Source of the DNA: Syntrophaceae bacterium UBA2208
Lineage (GTDB): Bacteria > Desulfobacterota > BSN033 > UBA1163
Direction of reading: 5' to 3'
Assembly: GCA_002327885.1 (NCBI GenBank)
Contig: DCUS01000030.1
Location: 571 to 9,788, forward strand
Length of the DNA stretch: 9,218 nt
Shown here piece by piece: positions 1 through 5,447 of the stretch; the first letter of the stretch is position 1, and each line of letters opens with the position of its first letter. The notes below the pieces were generated by a model. That model was not told the origin of the DNA. It worked only from the letters and a program-made list of their open reading frames with translations, and searched no databases. Position numbers and translations under genes: made by a program.

Positions 1-104
1 CCTGCCAGCGCAGAATTGGCTGCATTGCCGATCGCCACGGTATCCTGCTGAGTGATATCCCCCTGTACGATTTCTAAAGTGGATTTCTCAATGTTTGTTT
101 TCAT
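1..104 (-). CDS. Macrodomain protein, N-terminal fragment (partial)
   Basis: Only the first 34 codons lie inside the window; the gene runs off the left edge. The peptide opens MKTNIEKSTLEIVQGDIT and continues with AIGNAANSALAG. The pattern (I/V)xxGDIT, then about 10 residues, then NAAN, is the start of the ADP-ribose-binding macrodomain (Appr-1''-P processing / O-acetyl-ADP-ribose deacetylase type). Asp16 should contact the adenine and Asn27/Asn30 should lie in the ribose-binding loop. One deviation is Gly26, where many members have Val (AIVNAAN). The start at 104 is supported by AGAGGTG six bases upstream. Family members bind ADP-ribose or remove it from proteins or acetyl groups; which activity applies cannot be decided without the rest. 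The gene diverges from the MFS gene. Confidence 0.82.
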   Translation of the reverse strand, partial: MKTNIEKSTLEIVQGDITQQDTVAIGNAANSALA

Positions 105-149
105 TTTTTCACCTCTCGTTTGAAATCTCAACTATCCATACCAAAAAGA

Positions 150-164
150 ATTGACATCGTCAAT
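150..164. promoter_or_regulatory. Palindrome in divergent promoter region (possible operator)
   Basis: The sequence ATTGACATCGTCAAT is a perfect inverted repeat with 6-bp arms and a 3-bp centre. It sits midway in the 83-bp gap between the divergent macrodomain and MFS genes. It contains a TTGACA (151-156) on the plus strand, followed 17 bp later by TTAACT (174-179). On the minus strand it contains TTGACG (163-158), followed 17 bp later by TATGGA (140-135). Both -10 boxes are weak (3 of 6). It could be a shared operator overlapping both -35 boxes, or the symmetry may be chance. Confidence 0.35.
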
Positions 165-187
165 ATGATGAGGTTAACTTTCAAGCG

Positions 188-1378
188 ATGAAAAAAATTC
201 ACTACGGCTGGGTCATTGTTGGGGTGGGCGTCCTCGTCAAGATGACAGGTTTGGGGTTCGGCCGGTTTGCCTACCCCATGCTTATCCCAAATATGAGAGG
301 GTCGCTGGGATTCAACTATGTTGAAATGGGACTTTTAAGCGGAGCGATCATGTTAGGGTACCTGATCTTCTCCCTGATTGGTGGAATATTGGCTACACGA
401 TTTGGTCCCAAGAGGATTGTGATGGCTTCCCTACTTTGCGGAGCCCTTTCGATGTTCTCCATCAGCAGGCTATCGGGACTTTTCCCTCTTCTCTTTTTCA
501 CCTTTGCGATGGGAGCAGGGGGGGCAGGGGCTCATATATCCATGACCACTTTGCCTATGGCATGGTTTGAAGAACGGAAATTAGGAAGGGCCCTTGGTGT
601 CGTGACAGGGGGCACCGGTCTTGGCATTATTGTCACGGGCCTTCTGCTTCCCACTCTTCTGCTCAACTTGGGTAAAGAGGCATGGAGACAGTGCTGGCTC
701 CTTATGGCCTTAATCACTTTTCTGGTTGTCGTGATCGGATGGATATGGTTGAGAGAAAAACCGGACCCGATGACACTCCTCCCATCTAACCCGGAGGGGG
801 GTCAAAAACCTTCTCCCCTTTTAGAAAAGGGGAGTGAACTTCCCCTTAAGACTATTTTTATCATCTATTTTATCTTTGGATTTGCTTACAACATCTATGC
901 CACCTATTTTGTTGCTTATATGATCGAAGAAATTCAACTGTCAGAAAGAACTGCAGGAAATATCTGGGCCCTCTTCGGTTGGATGTGTATGGCAAGCGGA
1001 TTGATTTGGGGGTTCATCTCAGACCGTTTTGGAAGACGGAAAGCCTTACTCTGCAATCATAGCATCATTGCCTTTTCCGTGCTCCTTCCTCTCCTGCTCC
1101 GTCAGCCTTTCTTTCTCAGTTTCTCTGCTTTTCTCTTCGGAGCGACTTTTTTAGGAACGGTAACGATCATCGCAGCGGCAATCGGAGACCAGGTGCTTGA
1201 TAAAAGGGCTTCCGTTTATGGATTGGTCACGTTGATCCATGGTTTCGGACAGTTTTTAGGGACGATCTCCGGAGGGTATTTAAAAGATTTTACCGGTTCC
1301 TTCCAACTGACTCTTATTGTCTCCCTGGCCGGCTTTCTCTCCTGTATCTTACTGACGGCGATCAATAAAAAAGGGTGA
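188..1378 (+). CDS. MFS transporter, 12 transmembrane segments
   Basis: A 396-residue inner-membrane carrier of the major facilitator superfamily. The N-terminus (KKIHYGWVIV) and the GFGRFAYPMLIPNM stretch at residues 23-36 resemble YbfB/YjiJ-type and OFA-like MFS proteins. The two halves each carry a motif-A loop between TM2 and TM3 (about 65-78, GGILATRFGPKR, and 275-287, GFISDRFGRRKA). They are joined by a hydrophilic linker at about 189-220. The substrate cannot be read from the sequence; small organic anions or drugs are typical for such carriers. The Shine-Dalgarno is poor: GAGGT ends 13 bases before the ATG, but the start gives a normal MFS N-terminus. The gene appears monocistronic, ending inside the stem of its own terminator. 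The linker is encoded by a perfect inverted repeat (813-834), described separately. Confidence 0.9.
   Translation: MKKIHYGWVIVGVGVLVKMTGLGFGRFAYPMLIPNMRGSLGFNYVEMGLLSGAIMLGYLIFSLIGGILATRFGPKRIVMASLLCGALSMFSISRLSGLFPLLFFTFAMGAGGAGAHISMTTLPMAWFEERKLGRALGVVTGGTGLGIIVTGLLLPTLLLNLGKEAWRQCWLLMALITFLVVVIGWIWLREKPDPMTLLPSNPEGGQKPSPLLEKGSELPLKTIFIIYFIFGFAYNIYATYFVAYMIEEIQLSERTAGNIWALFGWMCMASGLIWGFISDRFGRRKALLCNHSIIAFSVLLPLLLRQPFFLSFSAFLFGATFLGTVTIIAAAIGDQVLDKRASVYGLVTLIHGFGQFLGTISGGYLKDFTGSFQLTLIVSLAGFLSCILLTAINKKG
813..834. repeat. Perfect inverted repeat inside the MFS linker
   Basis: Arms CTCCCCTTTT (813-822) and AAAAGGGGAG (825-834) are exact reverse complements around a 2-base centre (AG). In frame they encode most of the SPLLEKGS stretch in the hydrophilic loop between the two halves of the transporter. 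A perfect 10-bp palindrome of this composition is unexpected in coding sequence. It resembles short dispersed palindromic elements that tolerate insertion in surface loops. Whether it is repeated elsewhere in the genome cannot be seen here. Confidence 0.6.
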
Positions 1379-1398
1379 GATTACTTCTCACCCTTTTT
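1368..1398. terminator. Bidirectional intrinsic terminator
   Basis: GGGTGAGA (1373-1380), loop TTACT, TCTCACCC (1386-1393), flanked by an A-run before and TTTTT after, so the stem extends to 13 bp with A-T pairs. The MFS stop codon TGA (1376-1378) lies inside the 5' arm. The T-tract on either strand lets it end both the MFS transcript and the convergent lipoprotein transcript, whose stop is at 1437. Confidence 0.88.
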
Positions 1399-1436
1399 CT
1401 CAATCACCCAATCACTCAATAAACTTGCCACACGGA

Positions 1437-2045
1437 TTAGAGGGTTTCATAGAACGATTTCTTTAAAAACTTAAACGAAGCAACAAATTTATCGAAGATC
1501 TCAAAAGCGGAAAGATCGTAAGTCCCATCCATCGGCCTCCATTGGGTGATATAGAAGCCTACAACCCGCTCCCCACGTTTGCCAAAGACCACTTTTGCCC
1601 TAACCTTTTCCTTTTTAACCGGGTCCTTCCCTTCAACCGTGACCACCAGTCCTTCTCCCCCAACGACCCGAATATTTTTCCTCTCGAGGATTTGAAACTG
1701 GAGAATAGCGTTAAAGAGAAATCTTTTGAAAAATTCCTTTTCCCTCTGTTCAAACTTTGTGGCGCAACCAAAAGGCTCTTCATCATAAGCAAAAGAAGTG
1801 ACCGAAGGGTACCCTCCGGCGTCTGATTTCATAAATCCAAAATTGATATCATTTTCACCCACTTCCACCCGAAGCAATTTCCAATCCGGAGGCGGGGGCA
1901 TAAACTCAAATTCGTCTTCCCAGATAACCGTTCCTTGGGGTGACAGACGATAAGGGACTGTCTTGGAAGGTTCCGTAGTGGCACACCCTGAAAGCCAGGC
2001 CATTACCAGCATCAAACATAGAACCATCAATGTTTTCCTTTTCAT
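1437..2045 (-). CDS. Predicted lipoprotein, unknown function
   Basis: A 202-residue protein with a type II signal peptide: positive MKRK start, hydrophobic core, then lipobox LSGC with the lipidated Cys at residue 21. The +2 residue is Ala rather than Asp, which in the E. coli rule favours outer-membrane sorting. The mature part is soluble and I do not recognise a named family. Its end (VVGFYITQWRPMDGTYDLSA followed by FEIFDKFVASFKF) recalls PsbP/DcrB-like folds, but that is a weak resemblance. A second Cys is at 94. The start codon overlaps the stop of the upstream Sec-peroxiredoxin gene (ATGA, 2045-2042), and GGAGG lies six bases before it, so the two are very probably co-transcribed and translationally coupled. 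A role in anchoring or serving the exported peroxiredoxin is inference from this linkage only. Confidence 0.85.
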   Translation of the reverse strand: MKRKTLMVLCLMLVMAWLSGCATTEPSKTVPYRLSPQGTVIWEDEFEFMPPPPDWKLLRVEVGENDINFGFMKSDAGGYPSVTSFAYDEEPFGCATKFEQREKEFFKRFLFNAILQFQILERKNIRVVGGEGLVVTVEGKDPVKKEKVRAKVVFGKRGERVVGFYITQWRPMDGTYDLSAFEIFDKFVASFKFLKKSFYETL

Positions 2046-2593
2046 GGTTTTCCTCCTTCTTGGTTCAATTTTTTGAGAAAGAGGAGAATGTCTTTGTAGT
2101 CAGGGGAGCCCTGCCTTGAATAACGAATGATGCCTGTTTTATCAATAATCACGGTTCGCCTGCCAAAGATAGGCCTTCCTTCAGGTTGGACATCCATACT
2201 GACACCCAGGAAGGCAGTGACATTAGAAATCAGAGGAAAGGTTAGATCAAGGGTTTTGGCAAAATATTTTAGAGTGATGATGTCGTCCCGACTGACGCCC
2301 AGGACCCGGGCGTTGAAGCGCTCATAGAGGTAGAGGTTCCTCTGATGGCCCTCCATCTCGCCCGTTCAGATGGGGGTGAAGGCCGCCGGGAAGAAGGTGA
2401 TAATTAAATGATGTTTTCCATAGTATTCTTCCGCATAGGTGATCAATCGGTCTTGGGTGGAGGGTAGGGTAAAATTGAGTGTCTCTCGGCCGATTAACTC
2501 TATTTTTTTCGCGGCTTCGGCATTAGAAAAAGGAAGTAGAAGTAGGAAAAGCAGTACGAGAAATAACCATCGGCCAAATGCCTGTCTTCTCAT
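2042..2593 (-). CDS. Exported selenocysteine-containing peroxiredoxin (in-frame UGA = Sec76)
   Basis: A 183-codon AhpC/TSA (thioredoxin-fold) peroxiredoxin read through one in-frame TGA at 2368-2366. The peroxiredoxin active-site motif PxxxTxxC appears as PAAFTPI-U-TGE: Pro69, Thr73, then TGA exactly where the peroxidatic Cys belongs. Both flanks match the family, including the FFP strand before it and GRRTVIIDKTGIIRY after it; Arg145 or Arg146 is the probable active-site Arg. The frame is unchanged across the TGA, arguing for selenocysteine rather than decay. Start 2593 has AAAGGAGG five bases upstream. Residues 1-27 form a signal peptide (RR, leucine-rich core, SNAEA), so the enzyme should act outside the cytoplasm. 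There is no Cys anywhere, so resolution must come from another thiol. It should reduce H2O2 or organic hydroperoxides. First gene of an operon with the lipoprotein. Standard annotation would split it into two hypothetical proteins. Confidence 0.88.
2332..2365 (-). promoter_or_regulatory. Candidate bacterial SECIS region (tandem hairpins after UGA)
   Basis: Immediately 3' of the TGA the mRNA can form two adjacent hairpins. The first is GAUGG-AGGG-CCAUC (2357-2344), with its loop 13 nt after the UGA. The second is AGAG-GAAC-CUCU (2343-2332), with its loop 26 nt after the UGA. Bacterial SECIS elements are stem-loops inside the coding region just downstream of UGA, with a G in the first two loop bases and an apical loop roughly 16-37 nt away. 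The second hairpin fits both rules; the first has G at loop position 2 but lies slightly close. The fold was drawn by eye, not computed. Confidence 0.5.
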
Positions 2594-2618
2594 TGGAGCC
2601 TCCTTTCCATTTTTTAAT

Positions 2619-2647
2619 ATTCTATAATACTCTTCATCGGGCTGCAA
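2619..2647 (-). promoter_or_regulatory. Possible promoter of the Sec-peroxiredoxin operon
   Basis: On the minus strand TTGCAG (2647-2642) and TAGAAT (2624-2619) are separated by 17 bp. The -10 matches the consensus at 5 of 6 positions, the -35 at 3 of 6. The predicted start near 2612 leaves a leader of about 19 nt holding the strong AAAGGAGG site. This is a sigma70-style prediction by eye. Confidence 0.4.
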
Positions 2648-2717
2648 TCTTTTTTTCTCGTAAATGGCTTGCCAAGAAAGATTGAAAGGTGTTAGATTGT
2701 ACTCAGGAGAATAAACG

Positions 2718-3122
2718 ATGATTGCGTTTGATCTTTTTTGTTCCAAGGGTCATAAATTTGAGTGTTGGTTTAAGGACAGCGCCTCCTTTGAAGAACAGAA
2801 AGAAGCCGGCATTCTTACCTGCCCCATTTGTGATGATCGTCAAGTAGAAAAAGCCTTTTCTCCCTTTGCCATAAAAAGGGGGGGAGAGAGGCTGAAAGAG
2901 GAAATTGACCCTCACCGGACAATGCAGGTGATCCAGGATTATTTGGATAAGCATTTTGAAGATGTGGGAGTCGATTTTTACAAAGAGGCTCTCAAAATTC
3001 ATTATGGAGAGACAGAGAAGAGGAACATTAAGGGGACGGCCACCACGGAAGAAGAAATTATTCTAAAAGAAGAAGGAGTCCAATTCTTCAAGGTCCCGAT
3101 TATCAAACGTCTGCTGAATTAA
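2718..3122 (+). CDS. DUF1178 family zinc-ribbon-like protein
   Basis: A 134-residue soluble protein. The opening MIAFDLFCSKGHKFECWFKD followed by a SFEEQ-type helix and TCPICDDRQVEKAF is the signature of DUF1178: a small metal-binding head with Cys8, His12, Cys35 and Cys38 as likely zinc ligands, and a helical, charged C-terminal half. The biochemical role of the family is unknown to me. The start at 2718 has AGGAGA seven to eight bases upstream. The gene diverges from the Sec-peroxiredoxin. A weak promoter may be TTGCCA (2669-2674) with TAGATT (2693-2698), 18 bp apart. Its stop overlaps the stop of the convergent BFN-PDZ gene (shared TTAA), with no terminator between them. It contains a run of seven G (2878-2884). 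Confidence 0.85.
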   Translation: MIAFDLFCSKGHKFECWFKDSASFEEQKEAGILTCPICDDRQVEKAFSPFAIKRGGERLKEEIDPHRTMQVIQDYLDKHFEDVGVDFYKEALKIHYGETEKRNIKGTATTEEEIILKEEGVQFFKVPIIKRLLN

Positions 3123-3898
3123 GGTTTTAGAAATAGGTTGAGTTCTTGAAATTTTCCCTCCCTGAAGAATAAGATCCGCCATGCCCCCCCCGTGTCAAAC
3201 ATTTCTTCAAACTCTTGAACACTTCCCATTTCTTTTGAATTGACCCGAGTAATGATGTCCCCCGCTTGGACACCCGAGGTTTCTGAAATGCTCCCGGAGA
3301 GAACTTCTGCGACCAATACCCCCTTTTTGCCTTTGAAGTTGAAGTGGGTGGCGAGGGCAGGGGTGAGCTCCTGCACACAAATTCCATATCGTTCGCCAGA
3401 GTTATTCTTTTGGGCGAGAGGGATTCCTTGTTCATCAAGAATCTTAGCGGAGATGAGGATCGGGAGGTTGGACTTTAATGCGAGAATAATGGCATCACTG
3501 GGTCTGGCGTCGACCTCAATCACCTCTTTACTCAATTTGAGAAAAAGCTTGGCATAGTAGGTGTGATCTTTTAGCTCAACGATTTTTACTTCCTTCACCT
3601 TGACTTGCGCCTGAGTCAGAATAGAATGGAGTAGATCATGGGTCATAGGCCTGGGCGAGGTGATGTTTTTCAGTTCTTTATCGATGGCAGTTGCCTCCAG
3701 CAGGCCAATCCAGATCGGAAGAGCCTTTTTTCCCTCTTTATCAGTGAGCAGAACAACCGGAGTGTTCCCAATGGTATCCAGCCTTACCCCTTTCACCTCC
3801 ATTTCGATAAAGGGGGGGGAGGTATCTTTACTGATGGCGACCAGCACCAAAGAGATAAGCAGGACAACTACCAGGCCAACCTTCCAATATGTTCTCAT
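3119..3898 (-). CDS. Membrane-anchored BFN (DUF151) domain - PDZ domain protein
   Basis: A 259-residue protein with three parts. Residues 1-23 are an uncleaved signal anchor or signal peptide (MRTYWKVG then a Val/Leu-rich core). Residues about 31-160 are a bifunctional-nuclease (BFN/DUF151) domain, recognised by GVRLDTIGNTPVVLL, LPIWIGLLEA, RPMTHDLL and DARPSDAIILAL. Residues about 175-250 are a PDZ domain (KKGVLVAEVLSGSISETSGV, AGDIITRVNSKEM). BFN proteins are usually cytosolic; here the N-terminus places the domain outside the membrane, where the PDZ would bind peptide tails. The nuclease name comes from a plant homologue, and enzyme activity here is unproven. ATG 3898 overlaps the GemA-like stop (ATGA), with AAGGAGA just upstream inside that gene, so the two are coupled. 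Two 8-bp homopolymer tracts (C8 at 3819-3812 and G8 at 3191-3184, coding sense) interrupt the gene. Confidence 0.88.
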   Translation of the reverse strand: MRTYWKVGLVVVLLISLVLVAISKDTSPPFIEMEVKGVRLDTIGNTPVVLLTDKEGKKALPIWIGLLEATAIDKELKNITSPRPMTHDLLHSILTQAQVKVKEVKIVELKDHTYYAKLFLKLSKEVIEVDARPSDAIILALKSNLPILISAKILDEQGIPLAQKNNSGERYGICVQELTPALATHFNFKGKKGVLVAEVLSGSISETSGVQAGDIITRVNSKEMGSVQEFEEMFDTGGAWRILFFREGKFQELNLFLKP

Positions 3899-4344
3899 GA
3901 ACTTCTCCTTTTTTGGATGGCTTTTTTTCTTAATATGGCCATCAAACCGATGATGATTTTTTGTCCATCCCGTTTCGTCATGGCCTCGGGTTTCTTAATG
4001 ATCCGTTGAAAAAAGGCATGGGAGTGTCCTTCATCCCAGTCTAATTTCTCTAAAAGGTAGGTAATGAAATCCTGCTGGCTTGGGGTAATGGCTTCCAATC
4101 CTTGGGGGCTATTCGAAGGGATAAGGCGACCCCTTGGGATAGGATGATCGGAATACGGGAGAAGGCCTTTGAATCCCATCTCTTGGAAACGTCTCATTAC
4201 CTTCTCAAAGCCTTCTTTGGTCAGTTGGGCCGAACTTTCGACCCCTGCCACTCCTTTAAGAATTTGGCGATAGGATTCTTCATCCAGGTGGAGGTCCTGT
4301 TTTGCAATATGGACAAGAGCCTTCTTCTTCCTGCCAATGTGCAT
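3895..4344 (-). CDS. GemA/Gp16-like protein (DUF1018)
   Basis: A 149-residue protein matching the Mu GemA/DUF1018 pattern: an N-terminal KKKALVHIAKQDLHLDEESY helix pair, then LTKEGFEKVMRRFQEMGFKG, a Pro-rich linker (about 64-82), and a C-terminal TPSQQDFITYLLEKLDW and MTKRDGQKIIIGL module. In phage Mu, GemA affects host gene expression and DNA supercoiling; the role here is unknown. No other Mu-type gene is near, so this is either a domesticated gene or a chromosomal branch of the family. An upstream in-frame ATG at 4404 would add 20 residues. I chose 4344 because homologues begin close to the RKKKALVHIAK helix, although neither start has a good Shine-Dalgarno. A TATAAT (4356-4351) lies just before 4344. 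First gene of an operon with BFN-PDZ. Confidence 0.8.
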   Translation of the reverse strand: MHIGRKKKALVHIAKQDLHLDEESYRQILKGVAGVESSAQLTKEGFEKVMRRFQEMGFKGLLPYSDHPIPRGRLIPSNSPQGLEAITPSQQDFITYLLEKLDWDEGHSHAFFQRIIKKPEAMTKRDGQKIIIGLMAILRKKAIQKRRSS

Positions 4345-4350
4345 GTTTTC

Positions 4351-4356
4351 ATTATA
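4351..4356 (-). promoter_or_regulatory. TATAAT box just before the GemA-like start
   Basis: A perfect -10 hexamer on the minus strand lies six bases upstream of the preferred ATG at 4344. If used, the transcript would start at or next to the ATG, giving a leaderless mRNA, consistent with the missing Shine-Dalgarno. No good -35 is seen 16-18 bp upstream, so this may be chance. Confidence 0.25.
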
Positions 4357-4458
4357 ACCCAAATGGGATGAAAAAAGGAAATCCACTAAATTTGGGGAAA
4401 TCATAAAAATTTCTTGCCAAAGCTATTTATCTCATAAGATACTATAAGGTAATATCTG

Positions 4459-5400
4459 ATGATGGAATTTCGAATTTCCCTTTTTTCATTTTTATTGATC
4501 CTTTCTTGTTTTTTCATGCTGAGCGGGGACGAGAGAAAATATTGGGAGAAAGCGATGATTTCGATAGAAGATCTGAAAGGTCACGTGAAGAACCTCCAGG
4601 TTGATCGCAATCCTTACGATCACTATTTCGAATTGGAACAGGCAGCAAAATATATTGAAAGAGAATTCCTGAAAACTGGGTTGGAAGTCAAAGAGGATTC
4701 TTTTCAATGGGAAGGGAGATCTTATAAAAATATTGTAGCGGAAAAGAGAGGGGCAACCCTTCCCAAAGAAGTTTTCATCCTGGGGGCTCATTACGATACC
4801 GTTCCAGGCTCTCCCGGAGCGGACGACAATGCCAGCGGGGTTGCTGTGCTGCTCGAGGTGGCCAGAAAAATTCAAACCGCCCCTGTAAAGAGATCTGTTC
4901 GATTTATTGCCTTCTCTCTTGAAGAATACAATTTTATAGGGAGTGCCCATTATGTTGAGAATCTAAAAAAAGGAGAAGAGGAAATTCTCGGAATGATTTC
5001 CTTGGAGATGGTTGGGTTTACCGGACCCAAGCAAAATTATCCTCCTTCCCTCAATCCAAAATATTATCCCAATGTTGGAGATTTCATTGCCTTGGTAGCC
5101 AATGAGAGATCGAAAGAATTATTGGAGAACATTTCCCGGTCTTTCAAAACCCACATTCCTCAACTCCCATTGGAATTTCTGATCGTTCCCGGAAAGGGTG
5201 AGGGAATGGAGGAGGTGAGTCTGAGCGACCATCGTTCTTTCTGGGATCATGGATTTCCCGCATTGATGGTTACGGACACTTCCTTTTTGAGAAACCCGAA
5301 CTACCATCTCCCCTCGGATACATTGGAGACTCTGAATTTTGAATTTATGAGAAAGGTGGCAACGGGAATCTATTATTCCATGATCGAATTGGCAAGATAG
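4459..5400 (+). CDS. Exported M28-family zinc aminopeptidase/peptidase
   Basis: A 313-residue M28 metallopeptidase. The dinuclear zinc site is complete by inspection: His111 (GAHYDTVPGSPGADDNASG), bridging Asp123 or its neighbour Asp122, catalytic base Glu155 and ligand Glu156 (SLEEYNFIGS), Glu183 in SLEMVGF, and His283 in NYHLPSDT. Residues about 5-22 are hydrophobic (signal peptide or anchor). ILSC at 14-17 is only a poor lipobox, so a lipoprotein is possible but not favoured. The family removes N-terminal residues from peptides, and some members act on other amide substrates such as glutaminyl residues. ATG 4459 is preceded by AAGGT at 8 bases; a second ATG follows at once. The next gene lies 47 bp downstream on the same strand, so an operon with the phosphoesterase is likely. 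Confidence 0.9.
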   Translation: MMEFRISLFSFLLILSCFFMLSGDERKYWEKAMISIEDLKGHVKNLQVDRNPYDHYFELEQAAKYIEREFLKTGLEVKEDSFQWEGRSYKNIVAEKRGATLPKEVFILGAHYDTVPGSPGADDNASGVAVLLEVARKIQTAPVKRSVRFIAFSLEEYNFIGSAHYVENLKKGEEEILGMISLEMVGFTGPKQNYPPSLNPKYYPNVGDFIALVANERSKELLENISRSFKTHIPQLPLEFLIVPGKGEGMEEVSLSDHRSFWDHGFPALMVTDTSFLRNPNYHLPSDTLETLNFEFMRKVATGIYYSMIELAR

Positions 5401-5447
5401 ATGAAGGTCAAAAAACTAAAGTGAAAGGGTGGAGGACGGAGTCTGAG

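Noticed and set aside
2366..2368. TGA between the two peroxiredoxin halves as a nonsense mutation or pseudogene
   Set aside because: It falls exactly on the peroxidatic Cys codon, no frameshift is present, the downstream half keeps family residues, and the start has a strong Shine-Dalgarno. Selenocysteine explains all of this better.
2594..2746. Upstream extension of the peroxiredoxin frame to an ATG at 2746
   Set aside because: It would put 51 polar residues before a clear signal peptide, has no Shine-Dalgarno, overlaps the divergent DUF1178 start, and covers the promoter candidate.
2703..3002. 99-codon minus-strand ORF opposite DUF1178
   Set aside because: It is antisense to a recognised family and its composition has no domain-like pattern.
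4345..4404. GemA-like start at 4404 (20 extra residues)
   Set aside because: The added residues do not resemble the family start, and the divergent gap would shrink to 54 bp. Not excluded, because neither start has a good ribosome-binding site.
4492..4950. 152-codon minus-strand ORF opposite the M28 gene
   Set aside because: It covers the M28 zinc-site coding region on the other strand and shows no protein family features.
5421..5447. GTG start at 5421 for the phosphoesterase
   Set aside because: It adds nine residues before the first beta strand, and the ATG at 5448 has its own CGGAG at proper distance.
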